A DNA stretch of 32,084 bases from Rickettsia endosymbiont of Culicoides newsteadi (GCF_002259525.1 NZ_MWZE01000002.1:1-32084), one strand, 5' to 3'; shown: positions 1 through 11,122, numbered from the stretch's first letter. A program made the numbers and translations. Notes: generated from the sequence alone by a model not told the origin.

Positions 1-180
1 GAAAAATTCTACTGTCATATTAGAAATATATTATAAACTTTATTAAGTAAATAATAGCACAAACAAGCTAGCCTAGCTAGTAGATTACAGAAAATAAATT
101 ACATCGCATGCAGGGTTTTTAAATTGTTGCACATTAATTTAAACTATAATAGTGAACCAATTCAGGAGAAGATTTAAATT

Positions 181-2613
<2,433 letters not shown>

Positions 2614-2752
2614 CTACATAAATAATAAAGATAAAAGATAACTATACAGCAAAATTACAGCAAGTGTATATTTTTCAAGTAGTTTATTAACAAATATTAT
2701 TTTACTAAAAATATTTATTGTTTATTATTCAGTCTAACGTTAAATTATCTTA

Positions 2753-2859
2753 TATAGTCAATTGATGAGAAGTTGATGACGTCGTCGCTCAATGCTCGCC
2801 TATTACTTATAGGCGTCGCTCCATCGTTCCTAGCCCAAAATTCTCTTGAATTAACTTAG
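2753..2859. repeat. GTCAATT-type palindromic repeat, copy 1
   Basis: The element starts TATAGTCAATTGATGAG and ends near CTCTTGAATTAACTTAG, so its ends are imperfect inverted repeats. An inner hairpin (GCCTATTACTTATAGGC) lies in the middle. Related copies occur at 4875-4949, 6034-6089, 10251-10495, 10954-11029 and 15746-15993, with partial copies at 14984 and 19208. It resembles the Rickettsia palindromic elements in size and palindromy, but I cannot assign a named family. Confidence 0.75.
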
Positions 2860-2955
2860 AACTAACCTTATAGCATTATGCCAAATTTACAGATGTCTAT
2901 TCGCGAGGGGCTCATAGATATCGATTTTTGTGTTATCCATGCTTCGGTGCGGTAT

Positions 2956-3170
2956 CCACAACTGTTGAAAGTTAGAAGGTAAAGCGGGTTTTAGATAGGT
3001 TTTCTGTCATTGCGAGACCACGCAAGTAGGTCGTGGCAATCCATCTTTGGTTACTTTTGTGGATTGCTTCGTCGACCTAAGGTCTTTCTCGCTAATAGAC
3101 GTTGACCACATACGACTTTTAAACTATCCGGTCTAAAACCGCTTCCTCTTCTAACTTCCAACAGTTGTGG
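2956..3170. repeat. Long inverted repeat with a second palindrome nested inside
   Basis: The left arm (2956 to about 3000, starting CCACAACTGTTGAAAGTTAG) and the right arm (about 3124-3170, ending CCAACAGTTGTGG) are near-perfect reverse complements over more than 40 bases. Both include the AAGCGG-TTTTAGA core. Between the arms sits a separate palindromic element (3006-3102) that starts GTCATTGCGAG and ends CTCGCTAATAGACG. That inner family recurs at 3208, 5664, 10334, 15829 and 23774. I see no coding capacity here. Together with the neighbouring elements it makes 2611-3474 a repeat island. Confidence 0.8.
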
Positions 3171-3207
3171 GGTCTAGCCCGCCTATGTGGGAATGATAGG
3201 GTAAAAA

Positions 3208-3301
3208 CGTCATTGCGAGAAGCCACTTTAGTGGCGACAAAGCAATCCCAAAAATTATTAAAAGGATTGCTTCGGAGGCTTACGCTTCCTCGCTAATAGA
3301 C
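3208..3301. repeat. CGTCATTGCGAG-type palindromic repeat
   Basis: The element begins CGTCATTGCGAGAAG and ends CTTCCTCGCTAATAGAC. It carries the internal complementary pair ACAAAGCAATCC and GGATTGCTTCG. It is a second copy of the inner element at 3006-3102, about 100 bases away. A short CCCGCCTATGTGGGAATGA hairpin remnant precedes it at about 3178. Confidence 0.75.
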
Positions 3302-3403
3302 AGCACAATGGGTGCTTATTCGGCACTAATTCAGGTTGATTGACTATATCTCTTGCCTAAAACTCGCTTATCTAATTATTTATTGTCCTCATTTCCAAAT
3401 TAT

Positions 3404-3432
3404 TTGAGTATACTATACAAATAGTATATGTT
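3404..3432 (+). promoter_or_regulatory. Possible sigma-70 promoter of cydA
   Basis: TTGAGT at 3404-3409 and TATGTT at 3427-3432 are separated by 17 bases and lie about 45 bases before the cydA start. The spacer region contains short symmetric sequence (ATACTATACAAATAGTAT) that could be an operator. The -10 match is weak, so this is only a candidate. Confidence 0.35.
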
Positions 3433-3474
3433 AGAATGAAAGATAAAAATAGCAACAAAATCAACTAATTTATT

Positions 3475-4857
3475 ATGGAATTTGATCCTAATCTACTATC
3501 TCGTATACAATTTGCTTTTACTATAAGCTTCCATATAATTTTCCCGTCCTTCACAATTGGTCTTGCTAGCTGGCTGGCTGTAGTAGAAGGGTTATGGCTC
3601 AAAACTGGCAATAATATTTACCAAGAAATATATAAATTTTGGATTAAGATTTTTGCTATTACCTTTGGTATGGGGGTAGTATCCGGCGTTGTTCTATCTT
3701 ACCAAATTGGTACTAATTGGTCAGGTTTCTCTGATAAGGTAGGTAATGTACTTGGACCACTTCTCGGTTTTGAAGTGCTTGCTGCCTTCTTTTTGGAATC
3801 GTCTTTTCTTGGAGTGATGTTGTTTGGTTGGAATAAAGTTAGTAAGAAAATGCATTTTGCTGCTACTTTAATCGTGGCAATTGGTACAATTATCTCTGCC
3901 TTTTGGATTCTGTCAGCTAATAGCTGGATGCAAACTCCTACTGGTTATGAAGTACGAGCCGATAATATTTTATATCCAACAAATTGGTTAGAAATTATTT
4001 TTAATCCTTCATTTCCATATCGTTTCTGTCATATGATTGTTGCATCATACTTAACTACAGCCTTTGTTATTGGTGGCGTCGCTGCTTGGTATCTTGTACA
4101 GAGAAAATTTGTTGCCCATGCTAAAATCATGTTTGGTATGGCAATGTTGATGGCAGTATTTGTTGCTCCAATACAGCTTTTTATTGGCGACCAACACGGG
4201 TTAAATACCCTAGAACATCAGCCTGCAAAAATTGCTGCTATGGAAGGTATTTGGGATACAGAAAAAGGTGCTGCCCTTAGGGTCTTTGGCTGGCCATCAG
4301 CTCAAGAAGAGACAACAAAATATACCATAGATATTCCAAAAATTGCTAGTTTAATACTGACCCATAGCTTAGATGGAGAAGTACAAGGGCTAAAAGAATG
4401 GTCAAAAGAAAATCGTCCCCCGGTATTAATAGTATTTTTATGTTTCCGAATAATGGTAGGAATCGGTATGTTGATGATAATTACTGGGGTGATTGCCGTA
4501 GTCTTATATTTACGTAAAAGATTATTTGATACTAAATGGTTCCAATATTGGTGTATGTTGATGACGCCAACTGGCTTTGTAGCCGTGTTGTCCGGATGGT
4601 TTGTTACGGAAATTGGTAGACAACCTTATATAGTATATAATATAATCAGAACATCTGAAGCATCTTCACCAGTACTAGGGCAATATATCTTCACTTCATT
4701 AATTGCCTTTGTGATAGTTTATGTTTTTATATTTGGCAGTGCCACTTATTATATTATAGATTTAATAAAGAAAGGACCTACTATAATAACAAAAGAAGAG
4801 ACATATGGTTTCCACAGTTTAGGAAATCCAATAGAGGATACTGTCTACGATAACTAA
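3475..4857 (+). CDS. cydA: Cytochrome bd ubiquinol oxidase subunit I
   Basis: The 460-residue, largely hydrophobic protein is CydA, the haem-bearing, quinol-oxidising subunit of the high-affinity terminal oxidase in the inner membrane. Visible family marks are FAFTISFHIIFPSFTIG near residue 20, with the axial haem histidine, the second histidine in PFPYRFCHMIVASYL near 183, and the GWFVTEIGRQPYIVYNIIRT stretch near 380. The quinol-binding loop (about residues 245-310) is of the short kind, as in many alphaproteobacterial CydA/CioA proteins. The start gives the normal MEFDPNLLSRIQFAF N-terminus. The partner gene cydB, usually directly downstream, is absent: a repeat and a nuclease remnant follow instead. 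Subunit II must be encoded elsewhere or the complex is incomplete. Confidence 0.95.
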   Translation: MEFDPNLLSRIQFAFTISFHIIFPSFTIGLASWLAVVEGLWLKTGNNIYQEIYKFWIKIFAITFGMGVVSGVVLSYQIGTNWSGFSDKVGNVLGPLLGFEVLAAFFLESSFLGVMLFGWNKVSKKMHFAATLIVAIGTIISAFWILSANSWMQTPTGYEVRADNILYPTNWLEIIFNPSFPYRFCHMIVASYLTTAFVIGGVAAWYLVQRKFVAHAKIMFGMAMLMAVFVAPIQLFIGDQHGLNTLEHQPAKIAAMEGIWDTEKGAALRVFGWPSAQEETTKYTIDIPKIASLILTHSLDGEVQGLKEWSKENRPPVLIVFLCFRIMVGIGMLMIITGVIAVVLYLRKRLFDTKWFQYWCMLMTPTGFVAVLSGWFVTEIGRQPYIVYNIIRTSEASSPVLGQYIFTSLIAFVIVYVFIFGSATYYIIDLIKKGPTIITKEETYGFHSLGNPIEDTVYDN

Positions 4858-4874
4858 TTAGTTATATTTTGAGC

Positions 4875-4949
4875 TATAGTTAATTGATGAGAAGTTGGGA
4901 ACGTTGTTGCTCAATGCTCCTCGTCCCAAATTTTCCTGAATTGACTATA
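4875..4949. repeat. GTCAATT-type palindromic repeat, copy 2
   Basis: TATAGTTAATTGATGAG at the left and CCTGAATTGACTATA at the right are imperfect inverted repeats around GTTGTTGCTCAATGCTC. It lies immediately between the cydA stop and the AddA remnant, where cydB would be expected. Confidence 0.75.
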
Positions 4950-4997
4950 GGTCAGAATGGGTAGAAGAGACTAAAACAATGAGAGGTAGGGGCTTAT

Positions 4998-5585
4998 ATG
5001 GATAAATTCATCAGGACACCAATGCACCCATGCGAGAATGACATTAAATGGCTACCAAATCTTTTTCTTATTAAGAAAATCACCAAAGATACCAAACAAA
5101 ATTATTCGGTCAATTCTCCTCTTATAGTTAATGATCATTTGGAATATGGTAGAATATTTCATAAGATTCTAGAAGATGCCGTAAAGATTAATGATTTTTC
5201 TAGTATGAACACCCACCCATTTATTGATAAATTACCAACAATGTTACAAGAGAAAATTCACAAAAATATTGACAAGTTACTGAATAATTTAGAATTTATG
5301 GCACTTATTTCTCAAGAGCTAAAAACTGAAGTACCGATAGGGATAAGTCTAAATGATGATGTTAAGATAGGAAGGATTGATTTACTTGCCATCGATAGGG
5401 GAAAGTTAACCGTTATTGATTATAAATCCGATGCTAATCCACCTAAAAATTGTCAACTAGTTAAGGAGTCTTATATTGATCAATTGAATTTTTACCGACA
5501 TCTAGTAGCCAAGTTGTATCCTGACAATCAAATTATTTGCAAAATTTTATGGCTAGAAGATGCCAGTTTTATGGCTGTTATGTAA
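4998..5585 (+). pseudogene. C-terminal nuclease fragment of the AddA-type repair helicase
   Basis: The 195-residue ORF matches only the end of AddA, the helicase-nuclease of double-strand break repair, normally over 1000 residues in alphaproteobacteria. A GRIFHKILED stretch (about residue 51) is followed by GRIDLLAIDRGKLTVIDYKSD (about residues 129-149). The latter contains the PD-(D/E)XK nuclease D and DYK residues. YIDQLNFYRHLVAKLYP then matches the helix that normally follows. No helicase motifs are present. An in-frame TGA at 4980 and a repeat just upstream end the reading frame, so the N-terminal part is gone here. The ATG at 4998 has a purine-rich stretch (AGAGGTAGGGG) before it, so a free-standing nuclease domain could still be made. 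A truncated pseudogene is more likely. Confidence 0.7.
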
Positions 5586-5613
5586 GACATATAGCAAAGG
5601 TGGGGTTCATACC

Positions 5614-5780
5614 CTACAATTTTTTATTTATTTCCTTATGATGAGTAAAAAGCTTACTGCTAAGCGTTATTGCGAGAAGTCGCTTTAGCAACGACGAAGC
5701 AATCCATAAGAATTAGTATAGATACATCAAGACTATATGGATTGCTTCGTTGTGCGGTTTACGCACTCCTTGCAATGACG
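5614..5780. repeat. Repeat block: unique 50-base segment joined to a CGTCATTGCGAG-type palindrome
   Basis: The palindromic part (about 5664-5780) runs from GCGTTATTGCGAGAAG to CCTTGCAATGACGC. Inner complementary segments ACGAAGCAATCC and GGATTGCTTCGTTG flank an AT-rich centre. The preceding segment, starting CTACAATTTTTTATTT, reappears almost exactly in reverse complement at 10865-10919, again attached to the same palindrome end. The remainder of the 5586-5946 gap shows no gene. Confidence 0.75.
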
Positions 5781-5946
5781 CAAGTTTGTATGAATAAATA
5801 CTAATCAGGTTAGCTATATATAGTTGATATTAATAGAATAATTTGCTATATATAGGCAAAATCCAAACTGTAGTAAAAGTGATTGAATTAGGTACTATCC
5901 TTATTCCTAGGAGGTTGCCTGCAATAACTAAAGCAATTATATTAAT

Positions 5947-6031
5947 GCGGTCGTGGCGAAATTGGTAGACGCGCAGCCTTGAGGGGGCTGTTCTTAACAG
6001 AGTGGAAGTTCAAGTCTTCTCGACCGCACCA
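5947..6031 (+). tRNA. tRNA-Leu(GAG)
   Basis: The acceptor strands GCGGTCG (5947-5953) and CGACCGC (6021-6027) pair perfectly. The D-loop contains TTGGTAGACGCG. The anticodon arm CAGCC-TTGAGGG-GGCTG gives anticodon GAG, which reads CUC and CUU leucine codons. A long variable arm typical of class II tRNAs follows, then the T-arm with TTCAAGT. A is the discriminator base, and CCA is encoded at 6029-6031. Confidence 0.95.
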
Positions 6032-6033
6032 AT

Positions 6034-6089
6034 TATAGTCAATTCATAGGCGAGCGACGACATCGCCAACTTCTCATCAATTGACTATA
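6034..6089. repeat. GTCAATT-type palindromic repeat, short copy
   Basis: TATAGTCAATTCATAGG at the left and TTCTCATCAATTGACTATA at the right form the inverted ends of a 56-base shortened element. It starts three bases after the tRNA-Leu CCA end. It could act as a processing or termination hairpin for the tRNA, but that is inference. Confidence 0.75.
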
Positions 6090-6157
6090 ACCCAGTTGCC
6101 ATTGCCCGTCAATTACAGAGGGCGTAAGCCGACAAAAATTTGTGCTAACGAGGAGTT

Positions 6158-7528
6158 ATGCAGAATCTACCAAAAAATATGTTACCGATCCATCAAAACC
6201 AATTTGATGCAACATTTGAACAAATTAATAATCTCCTGAATAATGATGAGGTTGGTAAAGCCGTGAAGATTATGGCTAATCTCCATTATGCAGATCTTGC
6301 AGATTTTTTAGATAATATAAATCAGAAAACATATAAAATAATTCTTCCATTATTACAGGATACACTAAAACCTGAGACTTTAGTGCAGCTTAGTGTAAGT
6401 AGAAAACCCCTAATAATCCAAATTTTGGGTATAGAAAAAACTGTACATTTAATTAATCAACTTGCTATAGAAGACGCTGTTGAAGTTATAGAAGATCTTG
6501 ATGATATAACCAAAGAAATGATCTTAGATAACCTCAAAGTAGAAAAAAGACAACAAATTATCGAAGGGTGTACTTATCCAGAAAATACTGTTGGTAGAGT
6601 AATTGAAAGACATTTTGTATCATTTCAGGAGGATTGGACAGTAGCTAGAGCTATAGATTTTATTAGAGAACAACATATAGCCCAAGATTTTCATGCTGCT
6701 ATTGTGATAGATAGTAAATATCGCCCTATAGGTAGTATACTCCTAAGCACTTTACTTAAGCATAAGGGGGATGAATTAGTAAAAGAGCTTATGAACCCTG
6801 AGTTTAAAATTACCGATCTCTTTACCAACTTAAGTGAATTAAGCTTTATTTTCAAACAATATGCTTTAACAATTGTACCAGTGGTCAATAAAAGTGGTAA
6901 GCTAATAGGTACCATTTCAATAGACAATATGCTCTATATCATTGAACAGCAAACAGAAAAAGATATAATGTCACTTGGGGGCGTCCATACCCAAGATACA
7001 TTCTACAATCTATTTTATACTGTAAGACATAGATTTCTTTGGTTATTTCTCCATCTAATTACCGCCTGTATGACGTCGATAATCATTAACCAATTCAGTA
7101 TGACCATTGCTAAATTTATAGCACTAGCAGCTATCATGCCTATTGTTGCTTCTATGGGAGGAAATGCTGGAACCCAAGCCATGACTGTAACAGTTAGAGC
7201 CCTTGCCAACAAAGATATTCACCATAGTAACGTACTGAAAGTAATCCTTAAGGAAGTAGTTGTATGTGGATTTAATGGTTCTATATTAGCATTAGTTGGG
7301 GCATTGTTAATCTTAGTAATGCTTTCTGATCCACAGATTAGCTTAATTTTTTCCGTAGCTGTTATCCTAACTTTCTTAATTGCTGGTCTTTTTGGTTCGG
7401 CAATACCAATTACTCTACATTATTTAAATATTGATCCCGCCACTGGTTCGGGTGTATTTCTGACCACCATAACCGATTCATTTGCATTCTTTACCTTCTT
7501 AACTTTAGCTTATACCTTTTTGGTATAG
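6158..7528 (+). CDS. mgtE: MgtE-family magnesium channel
   Basis: The 456-residue protein has the MgtE plan. An N-terminal helical domain (about 20-140, with the EVIEDLDDITKEMILDNL stretch) is followed by two CBS domains (about 145-265, VPVVNKSGKLIGTISIDNML) and five C-terminal membrane helices (about 285-456). The membrane part contains the conserved ASMGGNAGTQAMTVTVRALA pore-region signature and ends SFAFFTFLTLAYTFLV. Such proteins are dimeric Mg2+-gated channels in the inner membrane; the N and CBS domains sense cytoplasmic Mg2+. AACGAGGAGTT just before the ATG is a good ribosome binding site and supports this start. It stands alone between a tRNA/repeat block and the binding-protein operon. 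Confidence 0.93.
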   Translation: MQNLPKNMLPIHQNQFDATFEQINNLLNNDEVGKAVKIMANLHYADLADFLDNINQKTYKIILPLLQDTLKPETLVQLSVSRKPLIIQILGIEKTVHLINQLAIEDAVEVIEDLDDITKEMILDNLKVEKRQQIIEGCTYPENTVGRVIERHFVSFQEDWTVARAIDFIREQHIAQDFHAAIVIDSKYRPIGSILLSTLLKHKGDELVKELMNPEFKITDLFTNLSELSFIFKQYALTIVPVVNKSGKLIGTISIDNMLYIIEQQTEKDIMSLGGVHTQDTFYNLFYTVRHRFLWLFLHLITACMTSIIINQFSMTIAKFIALAAIMPIVASMGGNAGTQAMTVTVRALANKDIHHSNVLKVILKEVVVCGFNGSILALVGALLILVMLSDPQISLIFSVAVILTFLIAGLFGSAIPITLHYLNIDPATGSGVFLTTITDSFAFFTFLTLAYTFLV

Positions 7529-7616
7529 AATCATGTTATTAATTTTAAAAAGTCTGTTGTATATGAGTGCAAGAAGTGCGATAATATAGTAATAATTAAA
7601 ATAGTTATTTAATTTT

Positions 7617-8348
7617 ATGAAATTAATAAAGCTTTTCTTCCTTATTATATGTTCTTTTTTGATAGTTGGTTGTGATAACAAGCCTCAGGAAAAGAACTTA
7701 ATAGTTGCGACTTCCGCAGATAATCCCCCTTACGAATTTATTCAAAATGGGCAAATAGTGGGACTTGACATTGATATTATTAATGCTATAGGAGAAAAAT
7801 TAGAGAAGAAAGTTATAATTAAAAATTTTGATTTTAATGGCTTACTTGCATCCTTAGCTAGTGAAAATGTTGATATAGTAATTGCTGGATTAACAGTGAC
7901 TGAAGAACGTAAGAAACACATTAGCTTTTCAGCCCCTTATGTAACAACTAACGTATCAGTATTATATAGAACAGCAGATGATTTGAAAAATGTTGGAGAT
8001 TTGGATAATAAAATTGTTGGTGTGCAACTTGGTACAACATGGGCAGTGATAGTTCAGGATTTAGCCAAGCAGTTTAATATTAGAACAAATTATTTGTCAA
8101 ATAATTTAATGCTAGTCGAAGAATTAAAATCGAAAGTTGTAGATGTGGTAGTATTAGAGGAATCGCAATCTAAGAAATTTATTGAGAATAATCCTGATCT
8201 TGCTAGTTTTAGTTTAACAGAATTCTCATCTGAGCTTGCTATCGCTATGCCAAAAGATTCTAAACTTGTTGAAAATATTGATAAAGCTATTAGTGAATTA
8301 AAAAAAGATGGTACAATTAGTCGCATTACTAAAAAATGGCTGCAATAG
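7617..8348 (+). CDS. Periplasmic amino-acid-type solute-binding lipoprotein (family 3)
   Basis: The 243-residue product begins with a lipoprotein signal peptide, [19 protein letters not shown], with the lipobox cysteine at residue 19. It continues as a bacterial extracellular solute-binding family 3 protein. Marks are [35 protein letters not shown] near residues 29-64 and [24 protein letters not shown] near 85-108, typical of ArtI/GlnH-like receptors for polar amino acids. It would deliver its ligand to an ABC importer at the inner membrane; no permease or ATPase gene is adjacent. Its 3' end overlaps the flavin reductase start by 13 bases, so the two are probably co-transcribed. The ligand cannot be named from the sequence. 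Confidence 0.85.
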   Translation: MKLIKLFFLIICSFLIVGCDNKPQEKNLIVATSADNPPYEFIQNGQIVGLDIDIINAIGEKLEKKVIIKNFDFNGLLASLASENVDIVIAGLTVTEERKKHISFSAPYVTTNVSVLYRTADDLKNVGDLDNKIVGVQLGTTWAVIVQDLAKQFNIRTNYLSNNLMLVEELKSKVVDVVVLEESQSKKFIENNPDLASFSLTEFSSELAIAMPKDSKLVENIDKAISELKKDGTISRITKKWLQ

Positions 8349-8818
8349 TGGATTCTGAACAATTTAAACAAGCTCTTAGCACTTTGCCTACGGGTGTTAC
8401 TATTATTACTACTTTATACAATAACAAGCTATTTGGTTTTACGGCAGACTCTTTTACCTCGGTTTCCTTGTTACCGCCATTGGTATTGTTTTGTATTAAT
8501 AAAAAATCCTTCAGTCTCAGTGCTTTTACTGGTAGTGAGTATTTTGCTGTTAGTGTTCTAGCTGAAAATCAAGAGGATATTTCTAGACATTTTGCTAAGT
8601 TTAATACTGATAAATTTTCTGGTATTGCATATGATTTAGGACAAATTACTAATTGCCCTTTGATTGAAGGAGCAGTTTGCCATATTGAGTGCAACAAATT
8701 TAGTCAATATGAAGTGGGGGATCATGTTATATTGGTTGGTAAAGTGATAAGTACTATGGTAAAAAGTAATTTAAAACCATTGGTGCATTGTTTAAGGCAA
8801 TATAGAGAGTTAAAATGA
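8336..8818 (+). CDS. Flavin reductase-like FMN-binding protein
   Basis: The 160-residue protein belongs to the flavin reductase domain family (HpaC/RutF-like), which bind FMN or FAD and often reduce it with NAD(P)H. It opens with [17 protein letters not shown], followed by [25 protein letters not shown], the flavin-contact region, then [18 protein letters not shown] and [10 protein letters not shown]. The ATG at 8336 lies inside the end of the upstream gene. A GTG at 8348 would remove four residues and lessen the overlap, and both are plausible. The stop overlaps the dapB ATG in an ATGA arrangement. No partner monooxygenase is visible nearby, so its physiological role is unknown. Confidence 0.85.
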   Translation: MAAIVDSEQFKQALSTLPTGVTIITTLYNNKLFGFTADSFTSVSLLPPLVLFCINKKSFSLSAFTGSEYFAVSVLAENQEDISRHFAKFNTDKFSGIAYDLGQITNCPLIEGAVCHIECNKFSQYEVGDHVILVGKVISTMVKSNLKPLVHCLRQYRELK

Positions 8819-9561
8819 TTTCTATAGGTATTTGTGGTGCTACCGGTAAAATGGGGCAGATGATAATTCAAAAAATGCATGGATTAAATAGCTGTACGCT
8901 TTCTGCTACATTTTCTAGAAAAAATAGCATAAGGGATTTTGCTGAATTTTGTCAAAATTCTGAGGTGATTATTGACTTTTCTAGTAGCGAGATATTGGAC
9001 AAACTGCTTGATTATGCCGTTATGTACAACAACAAATTAGTTATTGGTACTACTGGTCTGACTAACTATCAACTTGATCGTTTACATGAAGTTTCCAAAA
9101 GTCTAGCAATATTTTATTCAGCTAATATGAGTTTAGGGGCAAGTTTACTAGCGATGCTAGCAAAAAAGGCGGCAGAAATTCTAGATAATACTTACGATAT
9201 AGAGATTTTAGATTGTCACCATCGTATGAAAAAAGATGCTCCGTCTGGTACGGCGATAATGTTAGGTAAGGCTGTGGCAAAAGTTAGAAATTTAGATTTT
9301 AATCAATGTGCGATCTTTGATCGTACTGTAAAAGGACAAAGGCAGGCTGGTGAAATTGGCATTACTTCTATTAGAGGTGGGCGTTTGCATGGAGAACACG
9401 AAGTATTATTTTTAGGAGATAACCAAACCATTACTCTGAAACATCATGGGTCAAGAGAGTCCTTTGCTGATGGGGCGATTCAGGCGGCAATCTGGATATC
9501 TGATAAACCACCGGCTCTTTATTCAATGAGCGATATGTTGCCATCTCTTCAAAAGTTTTAA
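8815..9561 (+). CDS. dapB: 4-hydroxy-tetrahydrodipicolinate reductase
   Basis: The 248-residue protein is DapB, which reduces 4-hydroxy-tetrahydrodipicolinate with NAD(P)H in the diaminopimelate/lysine pathway and so supplies meso-DAP for peptidoglycan. The N-terminal Rossmann motif is [14 protein letters not shown] (residues 3-16). [15 protein letters not shown] and [24 protein letters not shown] follow. The catalytic motif [15 protein letters not shown] (near residues 137-151) carries the His-His pair and the lysine. The C-terminal [19 protein letters not shown] signature is complete. The ATG overlaps the flavin reductase stop, implying translational coupling in the three-gene set that starts at 7617. 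Confidence 0.96.
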   Translation: MISIGICGATGKMGQMIIQKMHGLNSCTLSATFSRKNSIRDFAEFCQNSEVIIDFSSSEILDKLLDYAVMYNNKLVIGTTGLTNYQLDRLHEVSKSLAIFYSANMSLGASLLAMLAKKAAEILDNTYDIEILDCHHRMKKDAPSGTAIMLGKAVAKVRNLDFNQCAIFDRTVKGQRQAGEIGITSIRGGRLHGEHEVLFLGDNQTITLKHHGSRESFADGAIQAAIWISDKPPALYSMSDMLPSLQKF

Positions 9562-9599
9562 CAATTAACAGATATTTGTATTATTTACAGCTGTAGATA

Positions 9600-9628
9600 T
9601 TGACATAAAGCCTTAATAGTAGTATAAT
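9600..9628 (+). promoter_or_regulatory. Consensus sigma-70 promoter for rpmB-rpmE
   Basis: TTGACA (9600-9605) and TATAAT (9623-9628) match the consensus exactly with the ideal 17-base spacing. They lie 34 bases before the rpmB ATG. A ribosome binding site (TAGGAG) follows at about 9653-9658. This is the strongest promoter visible in the window. Confidence 0.85.
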
Positions 9629-9662
9629 TATGTAATATTGATGAATAATTATAGGAGTCACG

Positions 9663-9956
9663 ATGTCTCGTAGATGTGAGCTTAGTGGAGTCGGTGTTTT
9701 ACACGGTAATAAAGTGTCGCACTCGCAAAGAAAAACTAGAAGACGCTTTGAGCCGAATCTAAGAGTGGTAAGGTTTGCAAGTGAGCTTACTGGGCAGGAA
9801 TACAAGCTTTCGGTAAATGCTAAATGTCTACGTTCTGTCGAGAAGGTAGGTGGTTTTGATGAATATATGCTTAAAATATCAAGTGATATACTTTCGGACA
9901 AAGCCCAAGTGATTAAAAAAAAGATAGCTGAAAAAAAAGTTGGTGCTGCATTATGA
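9663..9956 (+). CDS. rpmB: 50S ribosomal protein L28
   Basis: The 97-residue basic protein is L28 of the large ribosomal subunit. It starts MSRRCELSGVGVLHGNKVSHS and continues KTRRRFEPNLRVVRF, the family hallmark. It then has the SVNAKCLRSVEKVGGFDEY segment seen in longer alphaproteobacterial L28 proteins. It sits directly behind the consensus promoter with a TAGGAG ribosome binding site, and its stop overlaps the rpmE ATG (ATGA). Confidence 0.95.
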   Translation: MSRRCELSGVGVLHGNKVSHSQRKTRRRFEPNLRVVRFASELTGQEYKLSVNAKCLRSVEKVGGFDEYMLKISSDILSDKAQVIKKKIAEKKVGAAL

Positions 9957-10180
9957 AAGCTGGAATACATCCGAAATATAAAAAGTTCAAAATTATCATT
10001 AGTAATGATGTTTTTGAGACAAATTCCGGTGGTCATGCAGAAGAGATTTTGATGGATGTTGATTACAGGAAACATCCGGCATGGACTAAAGAATCTGGCA
10101 ATATTGTTAACCAATCTAACAAAAATGTTAGTGACTTTAACAAAAAATTTGCTGGGCTTAATTTTGGCAAGAAGGTTTAA
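9953..10180 (+). CDS. rpmE: 50S ribosomal protein L31
   Basis: The 75-residue protein is L31, recognised by MKAGIHPKYKKFKIIISN at the N-terminus and DYRKHPAWT in the second half. The usual zinc-type CxxC cysteines are absent, so this is the cysteine-free form. It overlaps rpmB by four bases and is translated from the same transcript. About 70 bases of AT-rich sequence follow its stop without a convincing terminator hairpin, then a nested repeat begins at 10251. Confidence 0.93.
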   Translation: MKAGIHPKYKKFKIIISNDVFETNSGGHAEEILMDVDYRKHPAWTKESGNIVNQSNKNVSDFNKKFAGLNFGKKV

Positions 10181-10250
10181 CCAAGTTTGGCTTGTTTGGG
10201 AAATTTTTTGCTAACAAGCAGGATAATCTTTAGATTTTTAGGCTGTATTT

Positions 10251-10495
10251 TACAGTCAATTCAGGAGAATTTGGGACTAGGAACGATGAAGCGATGCATA
10301 AGCGTTAGTTTAAGAAAACAATAATTAAAAGACCGTCATTGCGAGGAGACCGTAAGGTCAACGAAGCAATCCAAAAAAGTGATTAAAAATGGATTGCCAC
10401 GCCACCTACGGTGGCTCGCTAATAGACGACTTTTCTACTGTATTTTCTTAACTATGTGGAGCGACGACGTCACCAGTTTTTTATCAATTGACTAT
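10251..10495. repeat. Nested repeat: GTCAATT-type palindrome interrupted by a CGTCATTGCGAG-type element
   Basis: The outer ends TACAGTCAATTCAGGAG (10251) and TATCAATTGACTAT (10495) match the uninterrupted 76-base copy at 10954-11029. The insert begins CATAAGCGTTAGTTTAAG at about 10297 and contains the inner palindrome at 10334-10428, CGTCATTGCGAGGAG to GCTCGCTAATAGACG. The same insert sits in the same place within the copy at 15746-15993. This block fills most of 10181-10504, where I see no gene. Confidence 0.8.
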
Positions 10496-10504
10496 GCATA
10501 TTAT

Positions 10505-10581
<77 letters not shown>

Positions 10582-10788
10582 ACCACAACAATATTGTTGT
10601 CTTTACTAAACATTATCCACAAATATCTTATCAAAAAAGACTTAGCAATGTTTGTTATAGTTCATACAACTTTTGTAGAGACGAGCGAAGAATAGCAAGA
10701 AGTTCCTTTTTTGAGATACTAACAATATACATATTACCCGATGATCAAGTTTTTTGAATAGCTTAAGTGTCATATCTGCTTACCTCAG

Positions 10789-10952
10789 TGTAACCCCTGC
10801 TTACGCAGGGGTTATACACAACAATGGATTGCTGCGTCACCGCTTTTAGCGGCTCCTCGCAATGACGCTTAGTAGTCAGCTTTTTTACTCATCATAAGGA
10901 AATAAATAAAAAATTGTAGAGTACTATGCCTACGGTGGCTCGCAATGACGAC
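10789..10952. repeat. Repeat block: CCCCTGCTTACGCAGGGG hairpin plus palindrome halves
   Basis: A perfect hairpin (AACCCCTGC-TTAC-GCAGGGGTT) lies at about 10791-10812. It is followed by GGATTGCTGCGTC and CTCCTCGCAATGACG, the right half of the common inner palindrome. Bases 10865-10919 are the reverse complement of the unique segment at 5614-5663. A further GGTGGCTCGCAATGACG half follows to 10951. Apart from repeats, the 10582-11063 stretch shows nothing recognisable. Confidence 0.7.
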
Positions 10953-10953
10953 T

Positions 10954-11029
10954 TATAGTCAATTCAGGAGGATTTGGTGCTAGGAGCGATGGAGCGACGA
11001 CGTCACCAACTTCTCATCAATTGACTATA
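10954..11029. repeat. GTCAATT-type palindromic repeat, uninterrupted copy
   Basis: This 76-base copy runs from TATAGTCAATTCAGGAG to TCTCATCAATTGACTATA, with GGAGCGATGGAGCGACGACG in the centre. It shows what the nested copies at 10251 and 15746 look like without the inserted element. Confidence 0.8.
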
Positions 11030-11063
11030 TATAAAAATTAGTAAAATTTTCTTTAATTATCTA

Positions 11064-11092
11064 TTAGTGAGGAGCAAAACATCTGTTATAAT
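11064..11092 (+). promoter_or_regulatory. Possible pccA promoter
   Basis: TATAAT at 11087-11092 is an exact -10 consensus about 30 bases before the pccA ATG. With 17-base spacing the -35 would be TTAGTG at 11064-11069, a weak match. It begins about 35 bases after the uninterrupted repeat. Confidence 0.4.
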
Positions 11093-11122
11093 GTCTAATA
11101 TTATATTTAAGCACGAGATTTT

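Noticed and set aside
3006-3301. Possible CRISPR array from two similar repeats
   Set aside because: The units are palindromic elements of about 95 bases, only two in number, with no regular spacer length and no cas genes.
9581-10114. Long 177-codon open frame on the minus strand
   Set aside because: It is antisense to rpmB and rpmE, which are certain genes with a consensus promoter; the frame shows no family features.
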